Shown piece after piece: positions 27,126-35,926 of a stretch of DNA of 64,000 bases (position 1 is the first letter of the stretch; every line of letters starts with the position of its first letter). Source of the stretch: Oceanirhabdus sp. W0125-5 (lineage in GTDB: Bacteria > Bacillota > Clostridia > Clostridiales > Clostridiaceae); the NCBI RefSeq assembly GCF_027938815.1, contig NZ_CP115913.1, forward strand, positions 1,150,001 to 1,214,000, in the 5' to 3' direction. The notes beneath the pieces were generated by a model. The model saw nothing but the letters and a program-made list of their open reading frames with translations, made no database searches and was not told where the DNA came from. Position numbers and translations under genes: made by a program.

Positions 27126-27141
27126 TGTGATTTCAATCACT
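27126..27141. promoter_or_regulatory. Crp/Fnr-type binding site
   Basis: TGTGATTTCAATCACT fits TGTGA-N6-TCACA with one mismatch and lies at the expected transcription start of the FNT gene, a position that would repress. Confidence 0.5.
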
Positions 27142-27225
27142 TAATTGATTGGAGGGGAATGGTAATATAGTCAAAGGGGTATAAACTATATTTTAAAGGT
27201 CAGTTTAGTTTTAGGAGGAATATTT

Positions 27226-28104
27226 ATGGATAAAATTATTTTATCTCCAAAAGAAATCTACGAGTATGTAGAAGGGGTAGGAGTAAAGAAGTGTAGCAAT
27301 AGAGCTATGCAAACATTGTTTTTAGGAATCTTAGCAGGTATGTTTATAGCATTAGGAGGGTTTGCAGCTGGTGTAGCTTCTCATAGTATTGCTAACTATG
27401 GCATAGCTAAATTAGTAGCAGGGATTGTCTTTCCTGTTGGGTTAATATTAGTTTTGCTATGTGGCGCTGAATTATTCACTGGTAATAATCTTTTAACTGT
27501 TGCATACTTTGAGGGGAAAATTACTCTTCAGGATGTTCTAAAAAATTGGGTAATCGTGTTTATAGGTAACTTAATAGGAGCTTTAATAATCAGTTCTTTG
27601 TTATATCTTAGTGGGTCATTAGAAGCAGATGGAGGACTTGTAGGAGCATATTTTATAAAGGTTGCTTCTAAAAAAGTTTCATTAAACCTTGGACAAGCAT
27701 TAACAAGTGGTATCTTATGTAATATAGTAGTTTGTTTAGCAGTATGGGGATCTTATGCAGCTAAAGATACAGCTGGTAAGATTTTAATGGGATTTTTCCC
27801 TATAATGGCTTTTGTTATTGCAGGGTTTGAACATTGTGTTGCAAACATGTTTTATTTATCAGCAGCATTATTTGCTAAGAGCAATGATGTAATTGTTGCG
27901 TTATATCACGGGCCAATTGAAAAGTTGGATAAAATTGATATTCCACATATAATCAATAACCTTATTCCTGTAACTATTGGAAATATAGTTGGTGGAGGAA
28001 TAATAATAGCAGGTATGTACTGTGTTATATATAAAAGACGAGAGAAACAAAATAATATTATAGCAAGTAAAGAACGATTAAATATAAATAGTACAAGTAA
28101 TTAA
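27226..28104 (+). CDS. Formate/nitrite transporter family channel
   Basis: This 292-residue inner-membrane channel of the FNT family has about six spans. It shows GGFAAGVASH, the CGAELFTGNN signature and AGFEHCVANM with the central histidine. Members carry formate, nitrite or hydrosulfide, and the sequence alone does not tell which. GGAGG precedes the ATG. A Crp/Fnr-type palindrome at the promoter suggests redox or anion control. Confidence 0.92.
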   Translation: MDKIILSPKEIYEYVEGVGVKKCSNRAMQTLFLGILAGMFIALGGFAAGVASHSIANYGIAKLVAGIVFPVGLILVLLCGAELFTGNNLLTVAYFEGKITLQDVLKNWVIVFIGNLIGALIISSLLYLSGSLEADGGLVGAYFIKVASKKVSLNLGQALTSGILCNIVVCLAVWGSYAAKDTAGKILMGFFPIMAFVIAGFEHCVANMFYLSAALFAKSNDVIVALYHGPIEKLDKIDIPHIINNLIPVTIGNIVGGGIIIAGMYCVIYKRREKQNNIIASKERLNINSTSN

Positions 28105-28107
28105 CAA

Positions 28108-28147
28108 TAAAAGCAATGTTTCATTAAAAATGAGACATTGCTTTTAT
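28108..28147. terminator. Bidirectional terminator after the FNT gene
   Basis: TAAAAGCAATGTTTCAT...ATGAGACATTGCTTTTA with a T-rich flank lies between convergent genes. Confidence 0.8.
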
Positions 28148-28170
28148 TATTTTAATTCATTATTAATCTT

Positions 28171-28758
28171 TTATTTATTGTCTATGCCAAACATATCAAG
28201 GATTTTTGTGATATCTTGCATATTAATAGAGTCTAAATCTAATGAATCTAAGTCAACACCACCTGTTAGATGTGCAAATAATTCTTTCGCTTCGGAATAA
28301 TTCTCAGAAGAAAATAGATTTTCTATGTTAAAGTTATTATGTGGAGGCTCATCGTCATTTATAATATTTTCTTCTACCTGATGTGTTTTCTTATTATAAT
28401 CATCTTTTTCATAATCGTTAGTTTTAGGTTTAGAAACAGTGATTTCTTCTTTAAAGTCCTTAGGTATATGTTTTTCGGTATTATTTGAGCTCATTAAGGT
28501 ACTACCAAACACCATATTTTCAAGTATTGATTTTTTTATTAAATGTATTGAATCAAGTGTATCCTTGAAAATTGCATTCATTTCATTTAAATCATATTTT
28601 GTTGTAGTATCTAAATTTGAATCAAAAGCTCTAGTGAGGGCTCTTACTTTTTCAGCTTCAGCTTCTAAAAATTTTGCTAAGCTTTCTTCAAATCTTTTAG
28701 CAGATTCGACAATATCTTGTCCAAGCTTACTTTCATTATTAATAGGATAATTATCCAT
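28171..28758 (-). CDS. Hypothetical acidic protein
   Basis: This is a 195-residue soluble protein with a helical, probably coiled N-terminal half (SAKRFEESLAKFLEAEAEKV) and an acidic, disordered second half ending in repeated LDSLDLDS-type residues. No family is recognised. The first in-frame codon is at 28788, but AGGAGG lies before the ATG at 28758. It follows the small gene at 28817 on the same strand and probably shares its transcript. Confidence 0.65.
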   Translation of the reverse strand: MDNYPINNESKLGQDIVESAKRFEESLAKFLEAEAEKVRALTRAFDSNLDTTTKYDLNEMNAIFKDTLDSIHLIKKSILENMVFGSTLMSSNNTEKHIPKDFKEEITVSKPKTNDYEKDDYNKKTHQVEENIINDDEPPHNNFNIENLFSSENYSEAKELFAHLTGGVDLDSLDLDSINMQDITKILDMFGIDNK

Positions 28759-28816
28759 AATACTCCTCCTATCAGAGTTATCTATCAATATACCATATGA
28801 AGTAGAGCGTTATTTG

Positions 28817-29062
28817 TTACATAATCTTTTGATAATAATAACTAAATTCTTTTAGTATATCTTTAAGATATAATCCCTCGTTTAAAATATCTTTAAAATA
28901 AACAGGAGGATTATGAGTATTTAAATATTCAATATGTGAAGTTAGTATTTTTGTCTCATTATCTAATTGCGTACATAGGAAATTAAGATAATCCAGAGAA
29001 CGTTTCATATCATGTATATCTATATTAGAGAATTCTTTAACTTTATTTTTATTATTAATCAT
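28817..29062 (-). CDS. Hypothetical 81-residue protein
   Basis: This is a small helical protein (RSLDYLNFLCTQLDNETK, YLKDILKEFSYYYQKIM) without a signal or span. The start ATG has AGGTGG in front. It is likely the first gene of a two-gene operon with 28171-28758. The function is unknown. Confidence 0.6.
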   Translation of the reverse strand: MINNKNKVKEFSNIDIHDMKRSLDYLNFLCTQLDNETKILTSHIEYLNTHNPPVYFKDILNEGLYLKDILKEFSYYYQKIM

Positions 29063-29294
29063 GAAATACCACCTTAAACTTATATTTATTAATAAAATAT
29101 GATTGATTTATAAAGACTGTGTTTAAACTCATGGATAAATTTTATATATAGGACCATATGAGAGTGAAAATAAATCAATTAATATAAACACAAAAAGGTA
29201 AAAAAAAGAGGAAAAAGAAGTTTTAAGAAGAAATGTATAAATAAAGATATGAGAGAAAAGGGGATATATAAGTAATGCAGAATGGGGGGAAATA

Positions 29295-29801
29295 ATGAAT
29301 ATTATTAAGGTTAAAGAAAATTTTATAAACGCACTTAAGAATAATTATGACCTGAAATATGAAGAGAAAATGGTTGATGAGGTCTTTGATATAATTGGAG
29401 AATATAATCTAAGAAATTCAAAATTCGTATTATCTAAAAAGGCAGAGATATATGCATTTAAGAATGAAGAGAAGATTTTTATAAAGCATATAGAATCTAT
29501 AGAAGAAGTATATTTAGAAAAGTTAAAAAATAAAATAGAAAAAGATATAGGGAAACTTGTAAATATTGATAGTGAACATATGAGTACAGATCTTAATTTT
29601 ATTTTTATTGTAGATAAAAAGATTGATGAAAATATTCAGCAATGTATAAAAAAATTTAAGTATCACAAAGGTTTCTTGTTCGGGCTAAAAGGATGGGTTA
29701 ATGTGAAGCTTTTTATTTATGATGTGAATACGGAAACACTCTATACTAATAGATTTGGAAAGAAAAGTGTAAAAGAAATGAAAAAGATACTATGTGCTTA
29801 A
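29295..29801 (+). CDS. Conserved hypothetical cytoplasmic protein
   Basis: This is a 168-residue soluble protein with the mixed alpha/beta pattern of a single compact domain (DLNFIFIVDKKIDENI, GWVNVKLFIYDVNTETLYTNRFGKK). I recognise no family. GGGGGG precedes the ATG. Confidence 0.6.
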   Translation: MNIIKVKENFINALKNNYDLKYEEKMVDEVFDIIGEYNLRNSKFVLSKKAEIYAFKNEEKIFIKHIESIEEVYLEKLKNKIEKDIGKLVNIDSEHMSTDLNFIFIVDKKIDENIQQCIKKFKYHKGFLFGLKGWVNVKLFIYDVNTETLYTNRFGKKSVKEMKKILCA

Positions 29802-29848
29802 AATAAGGAAAGCAGTATCTTCAACTTTGGGGTATCTTTTCATTCTAA

Positions 29849-29947
29849 AGAGATTCCAAGTTAAAACTAAATTTATACATACTCAAAACTCAAAGAAGCG
29901 CTGAGATTTTGAGATATGTATAAATAAAGTTTCACTATGGATTCTCT
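29849..29947. repeat. Long imperfect hairpin, second family, copy 1
   Basis: AGAGATTCC at the left pairs with GGATTCTCT at the right, and inside AAACTAAATTTATACATA pairs with TATGTATAAATAAAGTTT. It shares the 16-mer TGTATAAATAAAGTTT with the hairpin at 59941-60067. It lies in the leader region of cstA. Confidence 0.6.
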
Positions 29948-29978
29948 ATAAATAAATTATTATAAAGGGGGAGTCTTT

Positions 29979-31634
29979 ATGAGTTCTTTGACACTTATAA
30001 TAGGCGTATGTATTATATTCTTTATTGCGTACATCACTTATGGGTCATGGTTATGCAAGAAATGGGGGATTGATCCAAAACGTAAGACACCTGCACACAC
30101 AATGAATGATGGAGTTGACTATGTACCAGCTAAATCACCAGTTTTACTTGGGCATCACTTTTCATCAATAGCAGGAGCAGGACCAATAACAGGACCTATT
30201 GCAGCAGCTGCTTTTGGATGGATTCCTGTTATGTTGTGGATAATCATAGGAAGTATTTTCTTTGGTGGAGTTCATGACATGGGAGCGGTATATGCTTCAG
30301 TAAGAAATAAGGGTAAATCTATAGGGGAAGTTATCCATGCCAATATGGGTGATATGGGTAAAAAATTATTCTCTTGGTTTGCATGGTTAACATTACTTCT
30401 TGTAGTGGCAGCATTTACTTCTATATGTGCAGGACTATTTGCTTCTACACCTAGTGTTGCAACAGCATCGGCATTATTTATGGTTATTGCAGTATTATTT
30501 GGTTTCTTTGTTTATAGAAAAGGAGCACCATTATTATTGAGTAGTATAATTGGTGTAGCATTATTAGCATTATGTATATGGGTAGGAATGAGTTTCCCTG
30601 TACTTGAGTTTTCTAAGAATACATGGATTGTTATTCTATTAATATACATTACTATTGCATCTGTAGCACCAGTTTGGATTTTATTACAACCTAGAGATTA
30701 TTTAAATTCTTTCTTGTTATATGCTATGCTTGCAGGAGGAATTGTAGGGTTAATATTCACAAGACCTGAGTTGAAGCTTGATGGATTTACTGGATTTAAC
30801 TTAGGAAATGGAAAACTTCTATTCCCAATTTTATTCGTAACTGTAGCATGTGGAGCAATATCAGGATTCCACTCATTGGTTGGTTCTGGTACAAGTTCTA
30901 AGCAAGTAAACAGTGAAAAGGATATTAAGATGATTGGTTATGGATCAATGTTAATAGAAGGTGTCCTTGCAACTTTAGCTATAATAACAGCTGCATACTT
31001 AACAAAAGGGGAACTTGCACAGACAGGTAATGCCCTAGCAGTGTTCTCAAATGGACTTGGTAATTTCATGGCTGGATTTGGATTGAAATTTGAACTTGGA
31101 AGAGATTTTACAGCACTTGCAATATCAGCATTTGCTTTAACTTCTCTTGATACAGCTACAAGACTTGGAAGATTTATATTCCAAGAGATGTTCAGCTTTA
31201 AAAATGAAAAAATACAGAAAACTATATCTAATAAATATGTTGCAACAGTAATCACAGTTGTATTAGGTGGGCTTTTGGCTTACAAAGGATGGTTAACTAT
31301 ATGGCCAATATTCGGAGCTGCAAACCAACTTCTAGCAGCATTAGCATTATTAGCACTTGCTGTATTCTTAAGAAACATGGGAAAAGAGCACAGAATGGCT
31401 TTAATTCCAACTGTATTTATGTTTATAGTTACACAATGTGCCTTAGTAGTACTTATCCTTCAGAAACTAAATGTGTTCAGTAAAGACTTTACAGGTAGCT
31501 TGATGATGGAAGGATTAAAAGGTAATTGGTTATTATTGCTTATTGCAATAGTATTGTTTGTATTAGCATTTATTCTTATGGGTAGTGGAGTAAAGGCTCT
31601 TAGGAGTAAACCAAAGGTAAATGTAGAAGCTTAA
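29979..31634 (+). CDS. cstA: Carbon starvation protein A (peptide/pyruvate transporter family)
   Basis: This 551-residue membrane protein has about 16 hydrophobic segments. The CstA blocks KSPVLLGHHFSSIAGAGPI, GGVHDMGAVYASVRN and HSLVGSGTSSKQ are intact. CstA proteins import peptides or pyruvate during carbon limitation; the substrate here is unproven. AAGGGGGAG precedes the ATG. A long hairpin in the leader and a repeat element after the stop codon frame the gene. Confidence 0.93.
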   Translation: MSSLTLIIGVCIIFFIAYITYGSWLCKKWGIDPKRKTPAHTMNDGVDYVPAKSPVLLGHHFSSIAGAGPITGPIAAAAFGWIPVMLWIIIGSIFFGGVHDMGAVYASVRNKGKSIGEVIHANMGDMGKKLFSWFAWLTLLLVVAAFTSICAGLFASTPSVATASALFMVIAVLFGFFVYRKGAPLLLSSIIGVALLALCIWVGMSFPVLEFSKNTWIVILLIYITIASVAPVWILLQPRDYLNSFLLYAMLAGGIVGLIFTRPELKLDGFTGFNLGNGKLLFPILFVTVACGAISGFHSLVGSGTSSKQVNSEKDIKMIGYGSMLIEGVLATLAIITAAYLTKGELAQTGNALAVFSNGLGNFMAGFGLKFELGRDFTALAISAFALTSLDTATRLGRFIFQEMFSFKNEKIQKTISNKYVATVITVVLGGLLAYKGWLTIWPIFGAANQLLAALALLALAVFLRNMGKEHRMALIPTVFMFIVTQCALVVLILQKLNVFSKDFTGSLMMEGLKGNWLLLLIAIVLFVLAFILMGSGVKALRSKPKVNVEA

Positions 31635-31641
31635 TAAAAAG

Positions 31642-31896
31642 AATAATGTATAATGTATAATGGAAAATGTATAATGATGGACATTTCTCTTCGAGAAATT
31701 TTAATTGCATTGTTTCTTAGAAAATAGAGGTTTACTCGTTTCATTTTAAATGAAACATTGTATTTAAAATACAATTTTTTATCGAAAATAAAATGAGTAA
31801 AAATTTGTTGTCCTAAAGAACAATGAGATGTAGTTTCTGCGTTAGCAGAAACATCCATCATTATCCATTATACATTATCAATTATCCATTTGTTTT
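31642..31896 (+). repeat. Heptad-arm element, complete copy
   Basis: The left arm is GTATAAT, GTATAAT, GGAAAAT, GTATAAT. The right arm, read on the other strand, is GGATAAT, TGATAAT, GTATAAT, GGATAAT. The internal hairpins TTTCTCTTCGAGAAA, GTTTCATTTTAAATGAAAC and GTTTCTGC/GCAGAAAC are intact. It lies between convergent cstA and ung. Confidence 0.85.
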
Positions 31897-31899
31897 ATT

Positions 31900-31925
31900 G
31901 CATGCTTTTAGCGTGCTTTTTTTAT
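31900..31925 (+). terminator. Terminator attached to the repeat
   Basis: GCATGC-TTTTA-GCGTGC (one T-G pair) is followed by TTTTTTT. Confidence 0.75.
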
Positions 31926-31927
31926 TT

Positions 31928-32605
31928 TTAAATGTTTTCAATCTGCCAATTAATAGTATCTCTTCCATTAGCTTTAAGAAATTCATTAGCTTTTGAAAAG
32001 TGCTTGCATCCTAGAAATCCTCTATGTGCTGAGAGTGGGCTTGGGTGAGTTGATTTGAGTATTAAGTGATTAGGGTTAGTTATGTACTTTTCTTTTGACT
32101 GTGCATTTTTTCCCCATAATAAAAATACAACAGGGTCATCTTTTTCATTAACAAGAGAAATGACCTTATCAGTAAAGTGTTCCCAACCTTTATTTTTATG
32201 TGAATTTGCTTGACCGGCTCTAACTGTTAGTACTGCATTTAGAAGTAGAACACCTTGATCTGCCCATTTATTTAGAAATCCATTGTTCGGAATGGAACAT
32301 CCAATATCAGCTTTAAGCTCTTTATATATATTTTTTAGTGAAGGGGGAATGGCTACACCAGGTTTTACTGAGAAGCTTAAACCATGAGCTTGATTAGGGC
32401 CATGATAAGGATCTTGACCTAGTATAACTACTTTTGTATTCTCATAAGTAGTATGATGTAGAGCATTAAAAATATCATGCTTTTCTGGATATATAGTGTG
32501 AGATTGATACTCATCTTTTAGAAAACTTCTTAGTTTAACATAATAATCTTCAGAAAACTCTGATTCAAGCATAGGCTTCCAATCGTTTTTTAATATGTCA
32601 TTCAT
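31928..32605 (-). CDS. ung: Uracil-DNA glycosylase
   Basis: It removes uracil from DNA as the first step of base excision repair. The protein is 225 residues long. The catalytic water-activating motif GQDPYHG and the DNA-intercalating motif [10 protein letters not shown] are both present. The frame opens with a GTG that belongs to the AGGTG ribosome site; the ATG at 32605 (MNDILKNDW) is the start. Confidence 0.96.
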   Translation of the reverse strand: MNDILKNDWKPMLESEFSEDYYVKLRSFLKDEYQSHTIYPEKHDIFNALHHTTYENTKVVILGQDPYHGPNQAHGLSFSVKPGVAIPPSLKNIYKELKADIGCSIPNNGFLNKWADQGVLLLNAVLTVRAGQANSHKNKGWEHFTDKVISLVNEKDDPVVFLLWGKNAQSKEKYITNPNHLILKSTHPSPLSAHRGFLGCKHFSKANEFLKANGRDTINWQIENI

Positions 32606-32696
32606 TTTAATCACCTGATTTTCTTTTTTTATGTTTATATTATATCAATAAAGGAAGAATATAAAACAGTAATAATAATATTTAGGAGGATAACCT

Positions 32697-33275
32697 ATGA
32701 AGAGAATGATATTTTTCAGCTTAGTATTAATATTTTCACTGAACTTAAATGTAGTAGCATTAACAAGGGAGGTGAAAGCTGATAACTTGAATGCTGTATT
32801 TAAAAAAGCTGATGAAATCTCACCTGGATTATATAAGAAATGGGAAAATGCAAGAAATAAAAGAGAAAATTTAAAAGATGCTCTAATAAGCGCAAAAAGA
32901 AAACAATGGGAAGAATCTGCTGAGGATAGAGAAGCAATAAAGGAGACTATATCCCTTGAAGAAGAGTATCTTTTACATCAGTATAATGAAGGAATATTAA
33001 ATGAAAAGGAATATGGAGATAAACTCAAAGCCATTTATAATAAGTATGATAAGGAAAGAGTGGAAAAGAATAAAAGATGGTTAGAAGGGGTAAAAAAAGA
33101 TAGTAAGCGTATTAATGAATATAAAGAAGAAATGAAGTCTAGTTTTAATAAAATTGTTGAAGGAATTAATAATAACAATAAGGAAAAGGTGGAAAGATCA
33201 TTTAATGAGTTTCTTGAATCTTATGAGAAGACGACAGAAATTTTGATGGAAAAATTTAAAGAATACGAGAAATAA
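32697..33275 (+). CDS. Secreted charged helical protein, unknown function
   Basis: This 192-residue protein has a signal peptide (MIFFSLVLIFSLNLNVVA) followed by an almost purely helical, lysine/glutamate-rich mature part that should form a coiled coil. No enzymatic motif is visible. AGGAGG precedes the ATG. It is monocistronic and followed by a repeat element. Confidence 0.65.
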   Translation: MKRMIFFSLVLIFSLNLNVVALTREVKADNLNAVFKKADEISPGLYKKWENARNKRENLKDALISAKRKQWEESAEDREAIKETISLEEEYLLHQYNEGILNEKEYGDKLKAIYNKYDKERVEKNKRWLEGVKKDSKRINEYKEEMKSSFNKIVEGINNNNKEKVERSFNEFLESYEKTTEILMEKFKEYEK

Positions 33276-33280
33276 ACCTT

Positions 33281-33537
33281 AAACAAATGTAAAATGTATA
33301 ATGGAAAATGTATAATGATGGACATTTCTCTCCGAGAAATTTTAATCTTATTGTTCCTTGGACAATAAGATTTTACTCGTTTCATTTTTAATGAAACATT
33401 GTATTTAAAGTACAATATTTTATCCAAGATAAAACGAGTAAGAATCTGTTGTTCTAAAGAACAATAAGATGTAGTTTCTGCGTTAGCAGAAACATCCATC
33501 ATTCTCCATTATACATTATCAATTATACATTTGTTTT
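33281..33537 (+). repeat. Heptad-arm element, complete copy
   Basis: The ends are AAACAAATG...CATTTGTTT. The left units are GTAAAAT, GTATAAT, GGAAAAT, GTATAAT. The right arm mixes GTATAAT and TGATAAT with a GGAGAAT unit. Hairpins TTTCTCTCCGAGAAA, ATTGTTCCTTGGACAAT, TTGTTCTAAAGAACAA and GTTTCTGC/GCAGAAAC are all intact, which makes this a good reference copy. Confidence 0.88.
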
Positions 33538-33565
33538 AAAGCACGCTTTTTAGCGTGCTTTTTTA
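33538..33565. terminator. Terminator attached to the repeat, overlapping a gene end
   Basis: AAAGCACGCT-TTTT-AGCGTGCTTT is followed by TTT. The stop codon and last four codons of the minus-strand nitrilase gene lie inside it. Confidence 0.85.
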
Positions 33566-34359
33566 CTGTGTTTCAAAAGCGGCAGTTGTTCACGAACATC
33601 ACAAAGTAGTTTTGAATCCAGTTTACACACCAATAGTCCGGGTTTTTCATCTAATGATGATACAATATCTCCCCAAGGAGAGGCTAATAGGGAATGGCCA
33701 TAAGCAACATAGTTCGCTGAAGTATCTCTTGCAGGAGATATTGCTGCAATGAAAACTTGATTATCTAAAGCTCTTGATCTTAATGTTAAATCCCAGTGAG
33801 CTGGTCCTGTTGTCATATTAAAAGCAGCAGGAATTATAATGAGTTCAGCACCTAAAAGCGCCATTTTTTTAAACATTTCTGGAAATCTCATGTCATAACA
33901 AATTGCGATTCCAATTTTACAGTAAGGGGTATCTATAACCGTTAATTTATCGCCTGGTGTTAATGTATCAGATTCCTTGAATGTAATCTTATTGGGAATA
34001 TCTATATCAAATAGATGAACTTTTCTATGTTTATCAATGATTTTTCCTTCAGGAGAAAAAATATAAGATGTATTATAGAGTTTATTGCATTCTCTTTCAA
34101 TTATAGAGCCTCCAATAATATAAACATTAAAATCTAATGCTGCTTTTTTTAGTATGTTTAATGTTTCACCAGTATGTTCTTCCTCGCTAAAAGAGTGGAA
34201 AAATTTATTATCATAAGGACAGTTGAATACTTCAGGAAGAGCAATAATATTGCAGCCTTTAGAAGCAGCTTGCTCAATATATTTCAGAGCAGTTAGTATA
34301 TTTTCATTTTTGTCCTTTGTTACTTTGAATTGACATAAGCCTAAAGTTAAATCTTTCAT
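33550..34359 (-). CDS. Carbon-nitrogen hydrolase (Nit2/omega-amidase-like), clipped C-terminus
   Basis: This is a 269-residue nitrilase-superfamily amidase. The catalytic triad is visible: Glu in IIALPEVF, Lys in HRKVHLFDID and Cys in GIAICYDMRFPE. Family members usually end in HRRxDxY after VRxxxPLLxH. Here VREQLPLLKH is followed by SKKAR encoded inside a terminator hairpin, so the last few residues seem to have been replaced when a repeat and its terminator arrived. The catalytic core is complete. The start follows AGGAGC. Confidence 0.9.
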   Translation of the reverse strand: MKDLTLGLCQFKVTKDKNENILTALKYIEQAASKGCNIIALPEVFNCPYDNKFFHSFSEEEHTGETLNILKKAALDFNVYIIGGSIIERECNKLYNTSYIFSPEGKIIDKHRKVHLFDIDIPNKITFKESDTLTPGDKLTVIDTPYCKIGIAICYDMRFPEMFKKMALLGAELIIIPAAFNMTTGPAHWDLTLRSRALDNQVFIAAISPARDTSANYVAYGHSLLASPWGDIVSSLDEKPGLLVCKLDSKLLCDVREQLPLLKHSKKAR

Positions 34360-34478
34360 AGAAATCAGCTCCTATAAATTTAGAATAAATTACTATATTG
34401 ATATTAACAATAAAATGAGTTTACTTAATTAAATTAGTAAACAATAATCACAAGAGTTAATAGGGAGAGTGACTGAAT

Positions 34479-34991
34479 GTGAAGAAAGTTATTAAGATAA
34501 TTGGGGATATATTAATCATATGTATATTGTTAATATTAGCAGTTATTATATATCTTAACATTATGTATTCTCTTGATAAGGAAAAAATTCCTTCAATAGG
34601 AGGACATAGAATGTTAACTGTATTATCAGGAAGTATGAGACCAGTATTAGAACCGGGAGATATTATTATAATTAAAGATAATACACATATAGATGAAGGT
34701 GATATTATAACATTTAAGAGTAATAATTTAATAATAACTCATAGAGTAATAGAAGTTATAAGTAAAGAAAATGAAGTTCTGTATAAAACCAAAGGTGATA
34801 ACAATAATGTAGAAGATAAAATTTTAATTAAACAAGATAATATTCTTGGGGAATACTTGTTTAGAATACCTTATCTAGGATATTTAATGCAGTTCTTTAG
34901 AAGTAAACTAGGGATTATGATTATAGTAACGATTATTGGATTACTTGTAATATTTGAGGTTATTAAAAGTTTTACAGATAAAAAGGAATAA
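34479..34991 (+). CDS. sipW: SipW-type signal peptidase I
   Basis: This 170-residue membrane protease has N- and C-terminal spans. It has the catalytic serine in LSGSMRPVLEPGD and a histidine in place of lysine (ITHRVIEV), the mark of the ER/archaeal type to which Bacillus SipW belongs. SipW cleaves TasA/CalY-type fibre proteins, and one is encoded next. The start is GTG 34479; the nearby ATG is out of frame. Confidence 0.9.
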   Translation: MKKVIKIIGDILIICILLILAVIIYLNIMYSLDKEKIPSIGGHRMLTVLSGSMRPVLEPGDIIIIKDNTHIDEGDIITFKSNNLIITHRVIEVISKENEVLYKTKGDNNNVEDKILIKQDNILGEYLFRIPYLGYLMQFFRSKLGIMIIVTIIGLLVIFEVIKSFTDKKE

Positions 34992-35099
34992 TTATAGTAG
35001 TAAACACGTAAAAAAGGTTTGTTTATAAGTGGAAGTAACACCAGAACAAATCACTTTAATAATAAATACATGTATTTTATAATAATAAAAACAAGTTAA

Positions 35100-35147
35100 A
35101 CTCAAGTGATTTTTAAAATATTTTAAAATAACTTGGGTATTTTTTTA
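35100..35147 (+). terminator. Terminator between sipW and the TasA-like gene
   Basis: ACTCAAGTGATTTT pairs with AAAATAACTTGGGT (G-T pairs included) and is followed by ATTTTTTT. It could partially separate expression of peptidase and substrate. Confidence 0.6.
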
Positions 35148-35184
35148 TGATAAACTCAAATTATCTACAAGGAGATGAGGTTAA

Positions 35185-35787
35185 TTGAATAACAAAGAAA
35201 AAAAATATAAGAAAAGAACCTTGGCATTGATAATAGCACTAGCAATATCAATCGGAGGGGGAATTGGAGCTGGAACATACGCATTCTTTACATCTATGGC
35301 AAATGGTAATCAAAATAATATTAATGCTGGTAAGTTAGAGATTACTCTTGAGAATGAAGTTATTGATATTGGAAGTGGCGGAAATCATGTTGCATTAAGA
35401 AATCTAGCACCAGGAAATAGTGTTAATTACAAGTTTAAAGTAACTAATGGGATAAGTACTATGGATCAAAAATATCAAATAAAATTAGTAAACAATAATA
35501 TTGATGAGGATGGAAATATAGTTTCAAATGATCTTATATCAGCAGCCGTATATAATATTACTAAGACTAATGGTACAACTACTGAAACAAGAGTTGGTTT
35601 AACTTATGATGAATTTAAAGCATATTTATTAAAAGTTAGAACTTTGAATTATGGTGCGCAAAGAGAAGAAGATCAATATTCAATTACTATGAGTTTACCA
35701 ATATCACTAGGAAATGAATACCAAGAAGCAAATGGAGCATTTCATATTGTAGTTGAATCAACACAAATAGAAGATACATCTTTATAA
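35185..35787 (+). CDS. TasA/camelysin-like SipW substrate (fibre protein)
   Basis: This 200-residue secreted protein has a SipW-type leader: basic MNNKEKKYKKR, a hydrophobic stretch and GTYAFFTSMA, after which NxxNAGxLEITLEN begins, as in TasA/CalY. Such proteins polymerise into surface or biofilm fibres or act as CalY-type proteases. The start is TTG 35185 behind AAGGAG; the overlapping ATG ends after five codons. The pairing with sipW supports the assignment. No tapA-like third gene is present. Confidence 0.85.
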   Translation: MNNKEKKYKKRTLALIIALAISIGGGIGAGTYAFFTSMANGNQNNINAGKLEITLENEVIDIGSGGNHVALRNLAPGNSVNYKFKVTNGISTMDQKYQIKLVNNNIDEDGNIVSNDLISAAVYNITKTNGTTTETRVGLTYDEFKAYLLKVRTLNYGAQREEDQYSITMSLPISLGNEYQEANGAFHIVVESTQIEDTSL

Positions 35788-35797
35788 TATATTGTTC

Positions 35798-35858
35798 TTT
35801 TAATCAGGTAAGAAATATGGAAGGTAAACTTTTCAATTTCGTACCTGATTTTCTTTAT
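35798..35858 (+). terminator. Terminator after the TasA-like gene
   Basis: AATCAGGTA / TACCTGATT enclose a further paired region, followed by TTCTTT. Confidence 0.6.
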
Positions 35859-35926
35859 GATTACTGTAAACTTTGGTATAATTATTAAAAGAATTATTCG
35901 AAGGTCGAAATAAAGGGGGCAGTATA

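Noticed and set aside
29821..29978. cstA leader as a known riboswitch
   Set aside because: The pairing is one long hairpin similar to another locus rather than a known aptamer; treated as a repeat family.
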